A stretch of DNA of 64,000 bases from Niabella aurantiaca DSM 17617 (GCF_000374125.1 NZ_KB893643.1:379645-443644); one strand, 5' to 3'; shown: positions 7,661 to 16,194, counted from the stretch's first letter. Program-made: numbers and translations. The notes: generated by a model from the sequence alone, not told the origin.

Positions 7661-9739
7661 ATGCCACTCATGAAATCAATGATCTACTTACGGAAAGGAC
7701 TTTTGCTCCTTCTGCTGTTCCCGTGTACAATGGCCGTTGCGCAGGCCGGATTTCCAAAACCCCTGCGCCTGGGCTTTAATATCAGGATGGACAAGATCAC
7801 CCCCGAAGGAATGAAAGCAGCAAAGGCCGCCGGCATCGATTGTATTGAAGTGGGTATGGGAGGCATTGTGGATACTGCCCGTAATTTTTTAAAAGCAGAC
7901 GAAGCGTTTCTGGAAACAGCGCAAAAGGCGCGCAAAGCTGCAGAAGAGGCGGGCATACAGATCTGGTCCGTTCATATGCCCTTTGGAAAAAACATCGACC
8001 TCTCCCTGGGTGATGAAAACGCACGCAGGGCTGTAGTAGCCATGCATACCCGTATTTTAAAATATGTAGCAGTCCTGGATCCGCACATCATTCTTTTTCA
8101 CCCCAGCTGGTATTTGAACCGGAACGAGCGGCCGCTGCGCAAAAGGCAGCTGGTGCAGTCGGTGCAGGAACTGGATCCGATGATAAAGCAACAGGGGGCC
8201 ATTATGGTCATTGAAAATATGCTGGGGCCGGAGCTGCGGCACGGGCTGGTACGGGAACGCCCCCTGCTGCGCACCGTGGAAGAAGCCGTAGAAGTGATGA
8301 ACCTGCTGCCCGGTGATGTATATTCCGCCATTGACCTCAACCATATCAAGTACCCTGAAAAGCTCATCCTGGCCATGGGACAACGGCTGAAGACTCTGCA
8401 TGTGGCAGACGGCACTGGCCGGGAAGAAAATCACTATTTTCCCTGTAACGGCAAGGGCGAAAATAACTGGGTGGCCATCCTGCAGGCTTTGGATCAGGTG
8501 GGTTATGACGGCCCCTTTCTGTATGAAAGCCATTCCAAAAATGTAGCCGATTATAAATCCTGCTACCAGTCGCTGTATGCCGCGGCATTTGGTACCGGGG
8601 CGAACCTCACCCCTACGCTGGAGCAAAAGAATTTTCCCCTGGCACAGCAACTGGCGGCATTGCAGACCTCTGCAGCGTTTCAGACCGGTATACAGGCATT
8701 GACACAGGGCTACGCAGCGCAATTGCGGCAGGCCGTTCAAAACTGCAGCAACAGAGCCTGCTATGCAACAGCGCTCCGCCTGTCGCCGGAACTGATCCGG
8801 CAGATAAGCGATGCATGGGTAAAAGAATACGCCCGCAATACGCGCCTGAAAGCAGCAGTTGCCGGGCTAAAGAAAAAAGAAACCTACTACCGGCAGCACC
8901 CGCTAAAAGACACCGCTTACCTGCGCTGGGTATGGGAAGCCGAAGCCGGTAACATCAACCGCATTTTCAGCATCTATATAAAAGGCGATGCCCCCCGCTA
9001 TCCCAAAATCGATTCCATCCGTTTTAATGCAAAAGATAACGCGTATCCCAAAGCCATACAGGCCTACCTGGATCAGGCAGCCGGCAATGCCACACTGCCG
9101 GGCACCCCGCTTCATGCGGCCATCCGTGTACTTGAGCTCAACGGGCGCTATGAATCCGCCCGCTTTGAGCCGCTGAACGGCGGGCTCAACAACGCGCCAT
9201 ACCGGCAGTTGAAAAAGACCAAATGGAACCGCTATACCTACGGCCTCATCCTGGTACCGGGCCTGGGGCCGGAAGATCCTTCCGTAACGCTGGACTCCGG
9301 CGGGGCCCGGCGCTGCCGCGAAGCCGCTGTACTTTACAAGAAAGGGCTGGCCCCATTCATTGTTGTATCCGGCGGCAATGTACACCCCTTCTTAACCCCC
9401 TATAATGAGGCAGTGGAAATGAAACGCTATCTTACCGGCGTTTTGGGCATCCCGGAAAATGCGGTTTTTATAGAACCCCATGCCCGGCACACCACAACCA
9501 ATATCCGCAATACCAACCGGATGATCTACCGGTTTAAAATACCAGCAAACAAACCGGTATTGATCGCTACGGATGCCAGTCAGACCCGGTACATCCGGGG
9601 TACCATGACCAAAACCGCCCTGCGGGACCTGGGTTATCTTCCTTACAGCAATATGCAGGAGATCAATGCAGAGCAGACCTCCTATTATCCCAATAAAGAT
9701 TGCCTGCAAACGGACGCCACAGATCCGCTGGATCCATAG
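7661..9739 (+). CDS. Secreted fusion of a sugar-isomerase-type TIM barrel and a DUF218 (SanA/YdcF/ElyC-like) domain
   Basis: Product of 692 residues. Residues 1-28 form a signal peptide. Residues ~37-310 read as an AP-endonuclease-2 / sugar phosphate isomerase-epimerase barrel (GFNIRMDKITPEG, ILFHPSW, MVIENML, AIDLNHIKYP, GPFLYESHS), with metal-binding His, Glu and Asp type positions apparently present. A helical linker (~320-500) follows. Residues ~526-665 are DUF218: YGLILVPGLGPE, then SGGARRCREAAVLYKKG, IVVSGGNV, a helix with EAVEMKRYL, and HTTTNIRNT. DUF218 proteins act in envelope and peptidoglycan-precursor biology or are uncharacterised. Joining an exported barrel to DUF218 is unusual and suggests processing of a glycan-derived substrate in the periplasm. 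An alternative start at 7670 (MKSMIY) is equally possible. The enzyme reaction is not predictable. Confidence 0.8.
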   Translation: MPLMKSMIYLRKGLLLLLLFPCTMAVAQAGFPKPLRLGFNIRMDKITPEGMKAAKAAGIDCIEVGMGGIVDTARNFLKADEAFLETAQKARKAAEEAGIQIWSVHMPFGKNIDLSLGDENARRAVVAMHTRILKYVAVLDPHIILFHPSWYLNRNERPLRKRQLVQSVQELDPMIKQQGAIMVIENMLGPELRHGLVRERPLLRTVEEAVEVMNLLPGDVYSAIDLNHIKYPEKLILAMGQRLKTLHVADGTGREENHYFPCNGKGENNWVAILQALDQVGYDGPFLYESHSKNVADYKSCYQSLYAAAFGTGANLTPTLEQKNFPLAQQLAALQTSAAFQTGIQALTQGYAAQLRQAVQNCSNRACYATALRLSPELIRQISDAWVKEYARNTRLKAAVAGLKKKETYYRQHPLKDTAYLRWVWEAEAGNINRIFSIYIKGDAPRYPKIDSIRFNAKDNAYPKAIQAYLDQAAGNATLPGTPLHAAIRVLELNGRYESARFEPLNGGLNNAPYRQLKKTKWNRYTYGLILVPGLGPEDPSVTLDSGGARRCREAAVLYKKGLAPFIVVSGGNVHPFLTPYNEAVEMKRYLTGVLGIPENAVFIEPHARHTTTNIRNTNRMIYRFKIPANKPVLIATDASQTRYIRGTMTKTALRDLGYLPYSNMQEINAEQTSYYPNKDCLQTDATDPLDP

Positions 9740-9839
9740 TGCTTACGCCGCCATCCCGGGCTCTGGAAAGCAAGCAACCGCTTCATTTTAATGCCCGGGC
9801 AGGCTCAAAAAATCGCGGAGACCTATTTCAAAAAAAATC

Positions 9840-9870
9840 TTGGACAATAACAAACAATCCATTAAGTTTG
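9840..9870 (+). promoter_or_regulatory. Promoter of tRNA-Ala
   Basis: A -33 TTG at 9840-9842, a 20-base spacer and a perfect -7 box TAAGTTTG at 9863-9870, ending ten bases before the mature tRNA. This is the clearest full Bacteroidota-type promoter in the window. Confidence 0.7.
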
Positions 9871-9879
9871 CGCTCCGCC

Positions 9880-9957
<78 letters not shown>

Positions 9958-9966
9958 GGTAAAGAG

Positions 9967-9994
9967 GCCGTTTCAATATTGAGACGGCTTTTTT
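9967..9994 (+). terminator. Rho-independent terminator of tRNA-Ala
   Basis: Eight-base-pair stem GCCGTTTC / GAGACGGC (one G-U) with loop AATATT, followed by six T starting at 9989. Confidence 0.85.
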
Positions 9995-10074
9995 ATTTCT
10001 TCCCCAACCATTTATATCCGCCGGATCCCGGCCAGGATTTCCCATTAGCCGTCATCATTTATTATGGTCGCTTT

Positions 10075-10512
10075 TCAGCGGACAGCGGTCCCCTTTTTTG
10101 TTCTCATCCCTTTTGAAAAATCAGCCATCCGCGCGTCTTCGCGAAGTTTATGGGCTGCACGGTGCAGCAAACGGCCGATCTGATCTCCCGCCTTTTCGCT
10201 GATCAGGTAGGTGGCCACTTTCTGTACCAGCACGGGCGCTATCAACCGCGATAACCAGCCGGCTTTACGCAGGATGCCCTTCCGGATCACAACATCCGTC
10301 AGCTTGGTAACCCCCAGCGCAATCAGAGGATTGGATGCGTCTGCATTCCAGATATCCTTCGTGGTTTTTGCGATATGGCTGATCGGGTTCAATGTGTCTT
10401 TGATTGCTTCCACCGACTGACGCAAATCCGTTTTGCGCTGTTTCAACCGGGCTTTGAGCCGGGCCTTTTCCTGCATCAGTTCTTTATGCGTCGTAATAAC
10501 AGGCTTAGTCAT
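10075..10512 (-). CDS. Basic helical protein of a YtxH/holin-like stress operon
   Basis: A 145-residue basic protein without a signal peptide or strong membrane helix. The N-terminus is a charged coiled coil (about residues 8-40, rich in KARLKARLKQRK), followed by an amphipathic middle part and a Lys/Arg-rich tail. It overlaps the upstream holin-like gene by 8 bases, so the two are translationally coupled. In many Bacteroidota a protein of this kind follows a YqjE/holin-like membrane protein, analogous in layout to YqjD-YqjE-YqjK of Enterobacteria, which associate with membrane and ribosomes under stress. I infer the same general setting but cannot name a function. Confidence 0.7.
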   Translation of the reverse strand: MTKPVITTHKELMQEKARLKARLKQRKTDLRQSVEAIKDTLNPISHIAKTTKDIWNADASNPLIALGVTKLTDVVIRKGILRKAGWLSRLIAPVLVQKVATYLISEKAGDQIGRLLHRAAHKLREDARMADFSKGMRTKKGTAVR

Positions 10513-10846
10513 AGAGGTTCTTAATGATGATGTTACGGATCAGGGGTTGAATGGTCTTTTTATTGAGCGCCAGTATCAGGATTAAAACAAGCAGCAGAAA
10601 TCCGGCCACTACAAAAAAACCCAGCATGGGATTGCCCAGCGCCTGCCCGATCCAGTAACTGGCACCAAATCCGATAAATAAAAAGATAAAAAAAGCCAAC
10701 CCGGTAACCAGGGCAAGAATCAAAAAAGAAGATCCCAGCTTACTGCCTTTGTCTACAATGTTGAGCATTGACAGGCGGTAATAGGTTTTTGCAATCTCCT
10801 CTACGTCTTCAGCCACATTCTCCAGCTTTTCTTTTAGTTCCAGCAT
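10505..10846 (-). CDS. Holin-like / YqjE-type two-helix membrane protein (phage holin superfamily III family)
   Basis: A 113-residue protein with an N-terminal charged helix (residues 1-25), then two strong membrane helices (about 38-62 and 70-95), and a basic C-terminal tail KKTIQPLIRNIIIK. This is the pattern of the Phage_holin_3_6 / YqjE family. Despite the family name these chromosomal members are not phage lysis proteins; they are small membrane proteins often found with YtxH and YqjD-type partners. It lies between YtxH (10972-11280) and the basic protein it overlaps by 8 bases. An envelope-stress role is inferred from family and context only. Confidence 0.8.
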   Translation of the reverse strand: MLELKEKLENVAEDVEEIAKTYYRLSMLNIVDKGSKLGSSFLILALVTGLAFFIFLFIGFGASYWIGQALGNPMLGFFVVAGFLLLVLILILALNKKTIQPLIRNIIIKNLYD

Positions 10847-10971
10847 AGTTTGCGTTTTACGGTTACAAATAAAAAAAAGGTTGCCTCAAAAGTATATTGT
10901 TTTTAGCGAACCAAAATTTCCGGCTCAACAACAAACCTTGCAGACAACCCGTTTACAGGGATGCGCTTTAT

Positions 10972-11280
10972 TTATTTACGGGCATACTCGTCAGCCAAGT
11001 CATTGTATTCGCCCCGAAGCTCGTCATAGCCATCTTCTGCCTGGCCTTTGAACCGCTGATATCCTTTTTTGGCTTTATTCACGGCCTTATGCGAAAGATC
11101 GGAAAGACTTTCTTTACCGGTGGCAATGAGGCTACCCAAAGAATCTGCCCAGTCATTGGCCGTATTCTTCACTTTTTTACGGGTCTTCTTGCCTTCTTCT
11201 GTATAGAACAGCAAGCCGATAGCGATGCCGGCGAGCGCAGCCCCGGCAATACCAAGGATGTACTTGTCTCTATTTTTCAT
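10972..11280 (-). CDS. YtxH domain-containing protein
   Basis: A 102-residue protein with one N-terminal membrane helix (about residues 7-26, YILGIAGAALAGIAIGLLFY), immediately followed by TEEGKKTRKKVK, the usual YtxH hallmark of a glycine-rich helix then a Lys-rich amphipathic helix. The rest is a helical charged domain ending NDLADEYARK. YtxH proteins are general-stress-type small membrane proteins in Bacillus and Bacteroidota. Two related small genes follow on the same strand after a 125-base gap, forming a likely stress unit. Confidence 0.85.
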   Translation of the reverse strand: MKNRDKYILGIAGAALAGIAIGLLFYTEEGKKTRKKVKNTANDWADSLGSLIATGKESLSDLSHKAVNKAKKGYQRFKGQAEDGYDELRGEYNDLADEYARK

Positions 11281-11415
11281 AAATTTCTTTTTTATTTTAG
11301 TTGAATAATCAGATGCTCTTTAAACTCCCCAAAAAACCGTACCAAAAAAAGTTTGTACCCTCACAATTCGGGTCATCTCAATTTACAAAATATTCCGCAT
11401 TCCCCGGGGCTTTTT

Positions 11416-12741
11416 TTAGTCTCCCAGGTTTTCTACTTCCTTACTGAGCCACCTTTTTACGGCAGCGGTGGTCACTGATTTGGGCCGCTCCAGCGGCATG
11501 CCGAGGGCACGGTCCCAGCAAAGGCTCGATAATACCCCCAATGCCCGGCTTACAGCAAAAAGCACCGTGTAGTACTCATATTCTTTCATGCCGTAATGCA
11601 CCAGTAAAGCGCCGCTGTGTGCATCTACATTGGGCCAGGGGTTCTTTACTTTTCCCAGTGACTGTAAGATACCGGGAACCGTTTCATAGATCCGCCACAC
11701 TGTGTTCACCAGCGGATCATCCGGCATATGTTTTTTGCCAAACTCCATTTGCGCAGTAAAGCGCGGATCCGTCTGGCGCAATACGGCATGCCCGTAACCC
11801 GGTACTACTTTTCCTTCGCCCAGGGTCTTTTTTACGTATTCGGCGATCTGCTCCGCGCCCGGCGCTTCTGTGTTCAGCTCTTTCTGCATTTCAAAGATCC
11901 ACTTGATCACCTCCTGGTTGGCCAACCCGTGCAAAGGACCTGCCAGCCCGTTCATACCCGCTGCGTAGCTTAAATAAGGATCACTCAACGCAGAGCCTAC
12001 CAAATGGGTGGCATGCGCCGAAACATTGCCGCCTTCATGATCGGCATGAATGACCATATACAGGCGCATCAGCTCCTTAAACTCTTCATGATCATATCCG
12101 AGCATATGGGCAAAATTGGCAGCCCAATCCAGCATGCCGTCCGGCTGTACAGCTTTTCCGCCCTTGTATTTACGGCGGTAAACAAAAGCGGCAATATGTG
12201 GCAGCCGTGCGATCAGGTTCAGCGTATCTTCAAGTGTTGCTTCCCAATAGTCCTTTTTGGAAAATCCTTCGGCATAGCGCTTTGCAAAAACACTCTCCGC
12301 CTGCAGGGCCATCACCCCTACCACAAACTGGGTCATCGGGTGTGTATCCTTGGGCAGCGCTTTCATCGTGTCAAATACATAGGTAGGTACATGGCTGCGC
12401 CGCTGCAATATAGCACTCAGGTCTTCTACATCTTTCTCCGTGGGGATCTCACCGATCATCATCAGGTAAAACAACGCTTCCGGCAACGGTTCAGAACCAC
12501 CTTTGGCTTTCGGAAGCTGTTCTCTCAGTTCTGGAATGGAACGTCTTTTAAAGCGGATGCCATCCTGTGCGTCCAGCAGGGAAGTTTCGGTAACCAGGGC
12601 AGTCATGCCTCTCATTCCCTGATAAATCTGTGCCAGCGTGGTCTCTCCGATCACCGTATTCCCATGTTCCTGGAGCAGGGTCTTGATTTCTGCCCCAAGC
12701 TTATCCGCCTGCTCTTTAAACTTCACTTTGAATTGTTCCAT
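11416..12741 (-). CDS. gltA: Citrate synthase, eukaryotic/mitochondrial type
   Basis: Full-length citrate synthase of 441 residues that condenses oxaloacetate and acetyl-CoA in the TCA cycle. The catalytic triad is present: His243 in HEGGNVSAH, His271 in AGPLHGLANQEV and Asp373 in PNVDAHSG. The wording of these motifs, with SALSDPYLSYAAGMNGLAGPLHG before the second histidine, is that of mitochondrial citrate synthases rather than the hexameric E. coli GltA type, so this is probably a dimeric enzyme without NADH control. It has its own promoter (12782-12813) and no operon partner. Some Bacteroidota are known to carry this eukaryote-like form. Confidence 0.96.
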   Translation of the reverse strand: MEQFKVKFKEQADKLGAEIKTLLQEHGNTVIGETTLAQIYQGMRGMTALVTETSLLDAQDGIRFKRRSIPELREQLPKAKGGSEPLPEALFYLMMIGEIPTEKDVEDLSAILQRRSHVPTYVFDTMKALPKDTHPMTQFVVGVMALQAESVFAKRYAEGFSKKDYWEATLEDTLNLIARLPHIAAFVYRRKYKGGKAVQPDGMLDWAANFAHMLGYDHEEFKELMRLYMVIHADHEGGNVSAHATHLVGSALSDPYLSYAAGMNGLAGPLHGLANQEVIKWIFEMQKELNTEAPGAEQIAEYVKKTLGEGKVVPGYGHAVLRQTDPRFTAQMEFGKKHMPDDPLVNTVWRIYETVPGILQSLGKVKNPWPNVDAHSGALLVHYGMKEYEYYTVLFAVSRALGVLSSLCWDRALGMPLERPKSVTTAAVKRWLSKEVENLGD

Positions 12742-12781
12742 ATATGCTCTTCGTCTTAACTATTAAAAAAATGGTTTGCGC

Positions 12782-12813
12782 TAAAGATAGTTAAAGCCAA
12801 TTGCCACAGCAAA
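12782..12813 (-). promoter_or_regulatory. Promoter of citrate synthase
   Basis: On the minus strand a -33 TTTG (12810-12813), a 20-base spacer and a -7 box TATCTTTA (12782-12789), followed by a ~35-base leader to the start at 12741. Spacing and sequence fit the Bacteroidota vegetative promoter. Confidence 0.55.
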
Positions 12814-12887
12814 TTATATTTTAGTAATTTTTCAGAGGCAATAAATCCTTAACAAAATACCTGTAAAAGGGTTTAAGAGAGCAGCAA

Positions 12888-12952
12888 TTAGTTGTCAGTT
12901 TTCAGCTGCCAGCTGTCAGTTTTAGGAAAGCTGACGAGTGACAACTGACCGC
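12888..12952. repeat. Degenerate CAGTT/CAGCTG intergenic repeat forming an imperfect palindrome
   Basis: A run built from the words GTTGTCAGTTTTCAGCTG, CCAGCTGTCAGTTTT, then AGCTGACGAGTGACAACTGAC. The two ends pair imperfectly (13 of 16 positions), so the element could fold into a hairpin just past the LptF/G stop. Similar words occur at 21873-21902 behind zapA. It has no T tract and is not a classic terminator. Confidence 0.5.
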
Positions 12953-14056
12953 TTATTTAGGAGCCGTTTTATACAGGCGCAGGGCCACGATGGTAAAAAA
13001 AAGATTGGGGATCCATGCGGCCAGCAAAGGAGGAAAATTTCCTTTGGTGGAAAAAACGGTCGAAAACTGGTCTGCCAGAATGAATACCGCGGCTATGACA
13101 ATACCTAACGCCAGGTGCATGCCGCTCCCGCCCCGGGTTTTACGGCTGGCGATCACCGCACCAATAAAGGTTAGCAGTAATACGGTAAAGGGTGTTGAGG
13201 TCCGCTTATACAATTCCACTTTTAAAGCGTTCAGTCCTTCCGTCCCCCTCAATTCCTCGTTTTTGATCAGGCGTCTCAGACCGGGGGTCGTCAGCTTATC
13301 TTTCAGGTATTCGTCTTTGATCAGTTCATCCGGTGCCATGTTCAGGCGCACAACTTTCTCCTTGGAATGGGTCACCCGCTCACCAAGGCTGTCGACCTGG
13401 CGCTCCACTACATTTTCGGCCACCCATCTCCGTTGTCTTTTGGTTGTATCCCATCGAACGGAAGCGGCACGCAGGTTGTACACCACTTTGCCCCGCTTTA
13501 CCCGGTCCATAAAGAAGGCACCGCTTTTTTTCGTAACCGCATCAAAATTTTTCACGCCCATATAGGTAACGCTGTCTACCCGCTTATAAAAACAGGTGCT
13601 ACAGGCACTCTCCGACCGGTTCTTCAGCGGGTCATTCTTATCGATATACGTTTTCCGGAAATTGCTCATAATGTCGTTAGCCATCGGGATGAAATAGGCC
13701 CTTCCAAAAAACAGCAGGGTTGCCAGCAGCAACCCGCCTACCATATAAGGACGCAAAAAACGCGTAAATCGTGTACCGCTGGCAAGGATGGCGATGATCT
13801 CTGACCGCAATGCCATCTTACTGGTAAAGAAAATGACGGCGATAAACACAAACAACGGGAACAACAAACTCCAGATATAGGGGATAAAGCCCATATAATA
13901 TTTCGTAAAGATCTGCCAGGAAGAAAGTCCTGATTTTACAAAATCGTCCGATTTTTCACTGGTATCGATGGCTACGGCAATGACTGTAAACAACAGCATG
14001 CAAAATACAAACGAGATCAACAGTTTGTTTAATATGTACCAGTCCAGTTTCTTCAT
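12953..14056 (-). CDS. LptF/LptG family permease (YjgP/YjgQ)
   Basis: A 367-residue inner-membrane protein: three helices near residues 10-30, 55-78 and 98-120, a soluble beta-rich region of about 150 residues (jelly-roll type), then three helices near 275-365. This 3+3 layout is that of LptF/LptG, the permease subunits of the LptBFG transporter that lifts lipopolysaccharide out of the inner membrane. It follows tgt on the same strand with a 42-base gap, a neighbour pair often seen in Bacteroidota. Whether it is the F or G paralogue cannot be decided from this sequence alone. The stop is followed by a palindromic intergenic repeat. Confidence 0.9.
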   Translation of the reverse strand: MKKLDWYILNKLLISFVFCMLLFTVIAVAIDTSEKSDDFVKSGLSSWQIFTKYYMGFIPYIWSLLFPLFVFIAVIFFTSKMALRSEIIAILASGTRFTRFLRPYMVGGLLLATLLFFGRAYFIPMANDIMSNFRKTYIDKNDPLKNRSESACSTCFYKRVDSVTYMGVKNFDAVTKKSGAFFMDRVKRGKVVYNLRAASVRWDTTKRQRRWVAENVVERQVDSLGERVTHSKEKVVRLNMAPDELIKDEYLKDKLTTPGLRRLIKNEELRGTEGLNALKVELYKRTSTPFTVLLLTFIGAVIASRKTRGGSGMHLALGIVIAAVFILADQFSTVFSTKGNFPPLLAAWIPNLFFTIVALRLYKTAPK

Positions 14057-14098
14057 GAAATATATAAGCTGTAAAAATAACCGAAAAAAAGATATGGC

Positions 14099-15238
14099 TT
14101 ACAGACGCCTTTTTAACTTAACAATCATTTGGTTTTTCCAGGAGCGATAATTTCCCGAAATGATCTGCCGGCGCGCTTCCTGCACCAGCCACAGGTAAAA
14201 GGCCAGGTTGTGTACACTGGCGATGGTCAATGCAAGGATCTCCCCGCTTTTGAACAGGTGCCGCAGGTAGGCCTTGCTGTACAGATTGCTCATTGGGTTG
14301 GGCAGGCCTTCATCAATGGGTGTGTAATCCATCTCCCATTTCTTATTGTCGATATTGATGACCCCTTCTGTTGTAAACAACATGGCATTTCTTCCGTTGC
14401 GGGTGGGCATCACGCAATCGAACATATCAATGCCCATGCCGATGCACTCCAGAATATTCCAGGGGGTACCCACCCCCATAAGATAGCGCGGCCTGTGCAC
14501 GGGCAGGTGCTGGCAGCACCAGTCGCAGATCTCGTACATTTTGTCTTCCGGCTCTCCCACGCTTAGTCCGCCGATAGCGTTACCGGGCGCGTCCTTTTGA
14601 GCAATAAAATCGCAGGATTCCCTTCTCAGGTCCTTAAAAGTAGCCCCCTGTACGATGGGAAACAGGTTCTGGGTATACCCATATTTATCCGGTGTGGTGG
14701 TAAACCGGTCCCAGCAGCGATCCAACCAGCGATGGGTCAGGTCCAGGCTTTTCCGGGCATAACCGTATTCGCTTCCGCCGGGTGGGCACTCGTCGAACGC
14801 CATAATGATATCACCGCCGATCACCCGCTGAATGTCCATGACCCGCTCCGGGGTGAACAGGTGTTTGCTTCCGTCAATATGCGAGGCAAAGGTGACCCCC
14901 TCTTCTTTGATCTTCCGTGTTCCGGCCAGCGAAAACACCTGAAAACCGCCGCTATCCGTAAGGATGGGGCGCTGCCACTGGTTGAACCGGTGCAACCCGC
15001 CGGCCTTTTCCAGCACCTCCAGCCCGGGGCGTAAATATAAATGATAGGTATTGCCCAGGATAATCTGCGCCTGCACTTCGTTTTCCAGCTGCGCCTGGGT
15101 GACCGCTTTTACGGAACCGGCAGTACCCACCGGCATAAAGATGGGTGTTTCGATCTGTCCGTGATCGGTCTGGATGCGTCCTGCCCTTGCAGCAGATCCC
15201 TTATCGGTATGTTGCAGCTGAAAACTGAGTTGTGCCAT
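14099..15238 (-). CDS. tgt: Queuine/preQ1 tRNA-guanine transglycosylase, zinc-ligand cysteines missing
   Basis: A 379-residue TGT that exchanges guanine 34 for preQ1 in GUN-anticodon tRNAs. Core motifs are intact: ILTDSGGFQVFSL with the general base Asp, GGLSVGE, and DCVMPTRNGRNAM with the nucleophile Asp. In most TGTs a C-terminal CxCxxC plus His binds structural zinc. Here the matching stretch reads TPIDEGLPNPMSNLYSKAYL, without a cysteine, although the His in ASVHNLAFY remains. The absence is not a sequence break, since flanking residues align smoothly; I believe related Bacteroidota share it. It is upstream of the LptF/G permease in a likely operon. The start at 15238 fits the fold. Confidence 0.94.
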   Translation of the reverse strand: MAQLSFQLQHTDKGSAARAGRIQTDHGQIETPIFMPVGTAGSVKAVTQAQLENEVQAQIILGNTYHLYLRPGLEVLEKAGGLHRFNQWQRPILTDSGGFQVFSLAGTRKIKEEGVTFASHIDGSKHLFTPERVMDIQRVIGGDIIMAFDECPPGGSEYGYARKSLDLTHRWLDRCWDRFTTTPDKYGYTQNLFPIVQGATFKDLRRESCDFIAQKDAPGNAIGGLSVGEPEDKMYEICDWCCQHLPVHRPRYLMGVGTPWNILECIGMGIDMFDCVMPTRNGRNAMLFTTEGVINIDNKKWEMDYTPIDEGLPNPMSNLYSKAYLRHLFKSGEILALTIASVHNLAFYLWLVQEARRQIISGNYRSWKNQMIVKLKRRL

Positions 15239-15391
15239 AAATCGGGCGCAAAATTAAAAAAATAAGCTTTACCGGCTCGAAAAATCACAGGGCAGCTATT
15301 AATGGATCCCCTCATCCAGGTAGCCGATCCGTTTATTGAGCTCCATTACCCGGCACCTATTTTTTTAAATGTGTTAAAAATGCGCGCCTCT

Positions 15392-16045
15392 TTATACTGC
15401 TATTGCCGGATATGATAAGATATAGGCTTCGCTGACCCGTATCGCCCAATACGGCTGCATCTCTTTTACAACTGGCAGGTTGGTTCCCATCAGATCAAGG
15501 TACCGCTTCAGATACCGGTCTGCCGCCGCTTTCGGGTTCTCATAAAACAGATCCGCGGTAGCGCTGGCCAGCCCGATGATATACAGGTCCCTGACCTTGG
15601 GATTCGATCTTAAAAAAGGATAACGCTCAAATCGGACTTCCAGGCAGCGCACGATGATTGCACCGGCCTTGCCGGATACGGGTATGCTCTGCTGGATCAG
15701 CGACTGGGCGATCAATTCCTGCAACAGCAGGTTCTGCGGGTAATATGGTAAGCGGAATCCAGGTAGGCCAAACAGGAATCATAGTTGCTTTTTATATATA
15801 AATGATGGGCCGTCTCATAAAAATAATCGTACTGTAACGGCCGTTTAAAAAGTATCCGTTATATAAGGCAGCATCTCCTGATAAAACCGGTGCACCTTCT
15901 GAGGTTCGGGCTTTTCAAAAAGAAGACGTTTCAACGCGGTGGCGCAATATCCCTTAAACAGCTCCTGCGCACGTTCCGTCCGGTTCAGCACCCAGTAGCG
16001 CAGTCCGTAAATCCATACCTGTTCATTGACCGCGTTTCTTTTTCC
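15392..16045 (-). pseudogene. Frameshifted remnant of an unknown helical-repeat-like protein
   Basis: Three consecutive reading frames encode parts of one protein. On the minus strand, frame one from about 16045 to 15845 gives NEQVWIYGLRYWVLNRTE and on to MLPYITDT. A shift near 15850 continues with PLQYDYFYETAHHLYIK to SAYHITR. A second shift near 15730-15745 continues with NLLLQELIAQSLIQQ to the stop at 15392 (the last 110 residues are open). The sense is continuous across both shifts, with alternating Tyr/Leu/Ala helix pairs resembling tetratricopeptide-like repeats. The 5' end runs directly into junk words (about 16060-16150), so the start is lost. Two frameshifts plus loss of the start indicate decay rather than sequencing error, though errors cannot be fully excluded. 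The original function is not recognisable. Confidence 0.65.
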
Positions 16046-16068
16046 GCCATCAGATTGGCAAGGGATGA

Positions 16069-16152
16069 AGAAATGAGAAATGAGAGCCGGAATCCGTTTT
16101 TGGGGCTGGCTTTTCGATTCCGGATACCCGATACCGAATACCGATTCTCAAA
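16069..16152. repeat. Degenerate GGAATCCG/GATACCG intergenic repeat
   Basis: A short stretch made of reiterated words (GAAATGAGAAATGAGAG, GATTCCGGATACCCGATACCGAATACCGATT). It separates the decayed gene from the glycosyltransferase. The same vocabulary appears near 6576-6600 and 21947-21976. Confidence 0.5.
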
Positions 16153-16182
16153 GCCTGATGCCCAAAATAAAAATTAGAGCCC

Positions 16183-16190
16183 TATATTTG
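16183..16190 (+). promoter_or_regulatory. -7 box TATATTTG only four bases before the glycosyltransferase ATG
   Basis: A perfect TAnnTTTG match ending five bases before the ATG at 16195. Transcription would start at or next to the A of the start codon, implying a leaderless mRNA, unless the match is fortuitous. No -33 element is evident. Confidence 0.4.
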
Positions 16191-16194
16191 CTCC

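Noticed and set aside
8057-8740. 227-residue minus-strand frame opposite the TIM-barrel/DUF218 gene
   Set aside because: Shadow of the real frame; composition is repetitive in Gln, Pro and His, as expected from antisense.
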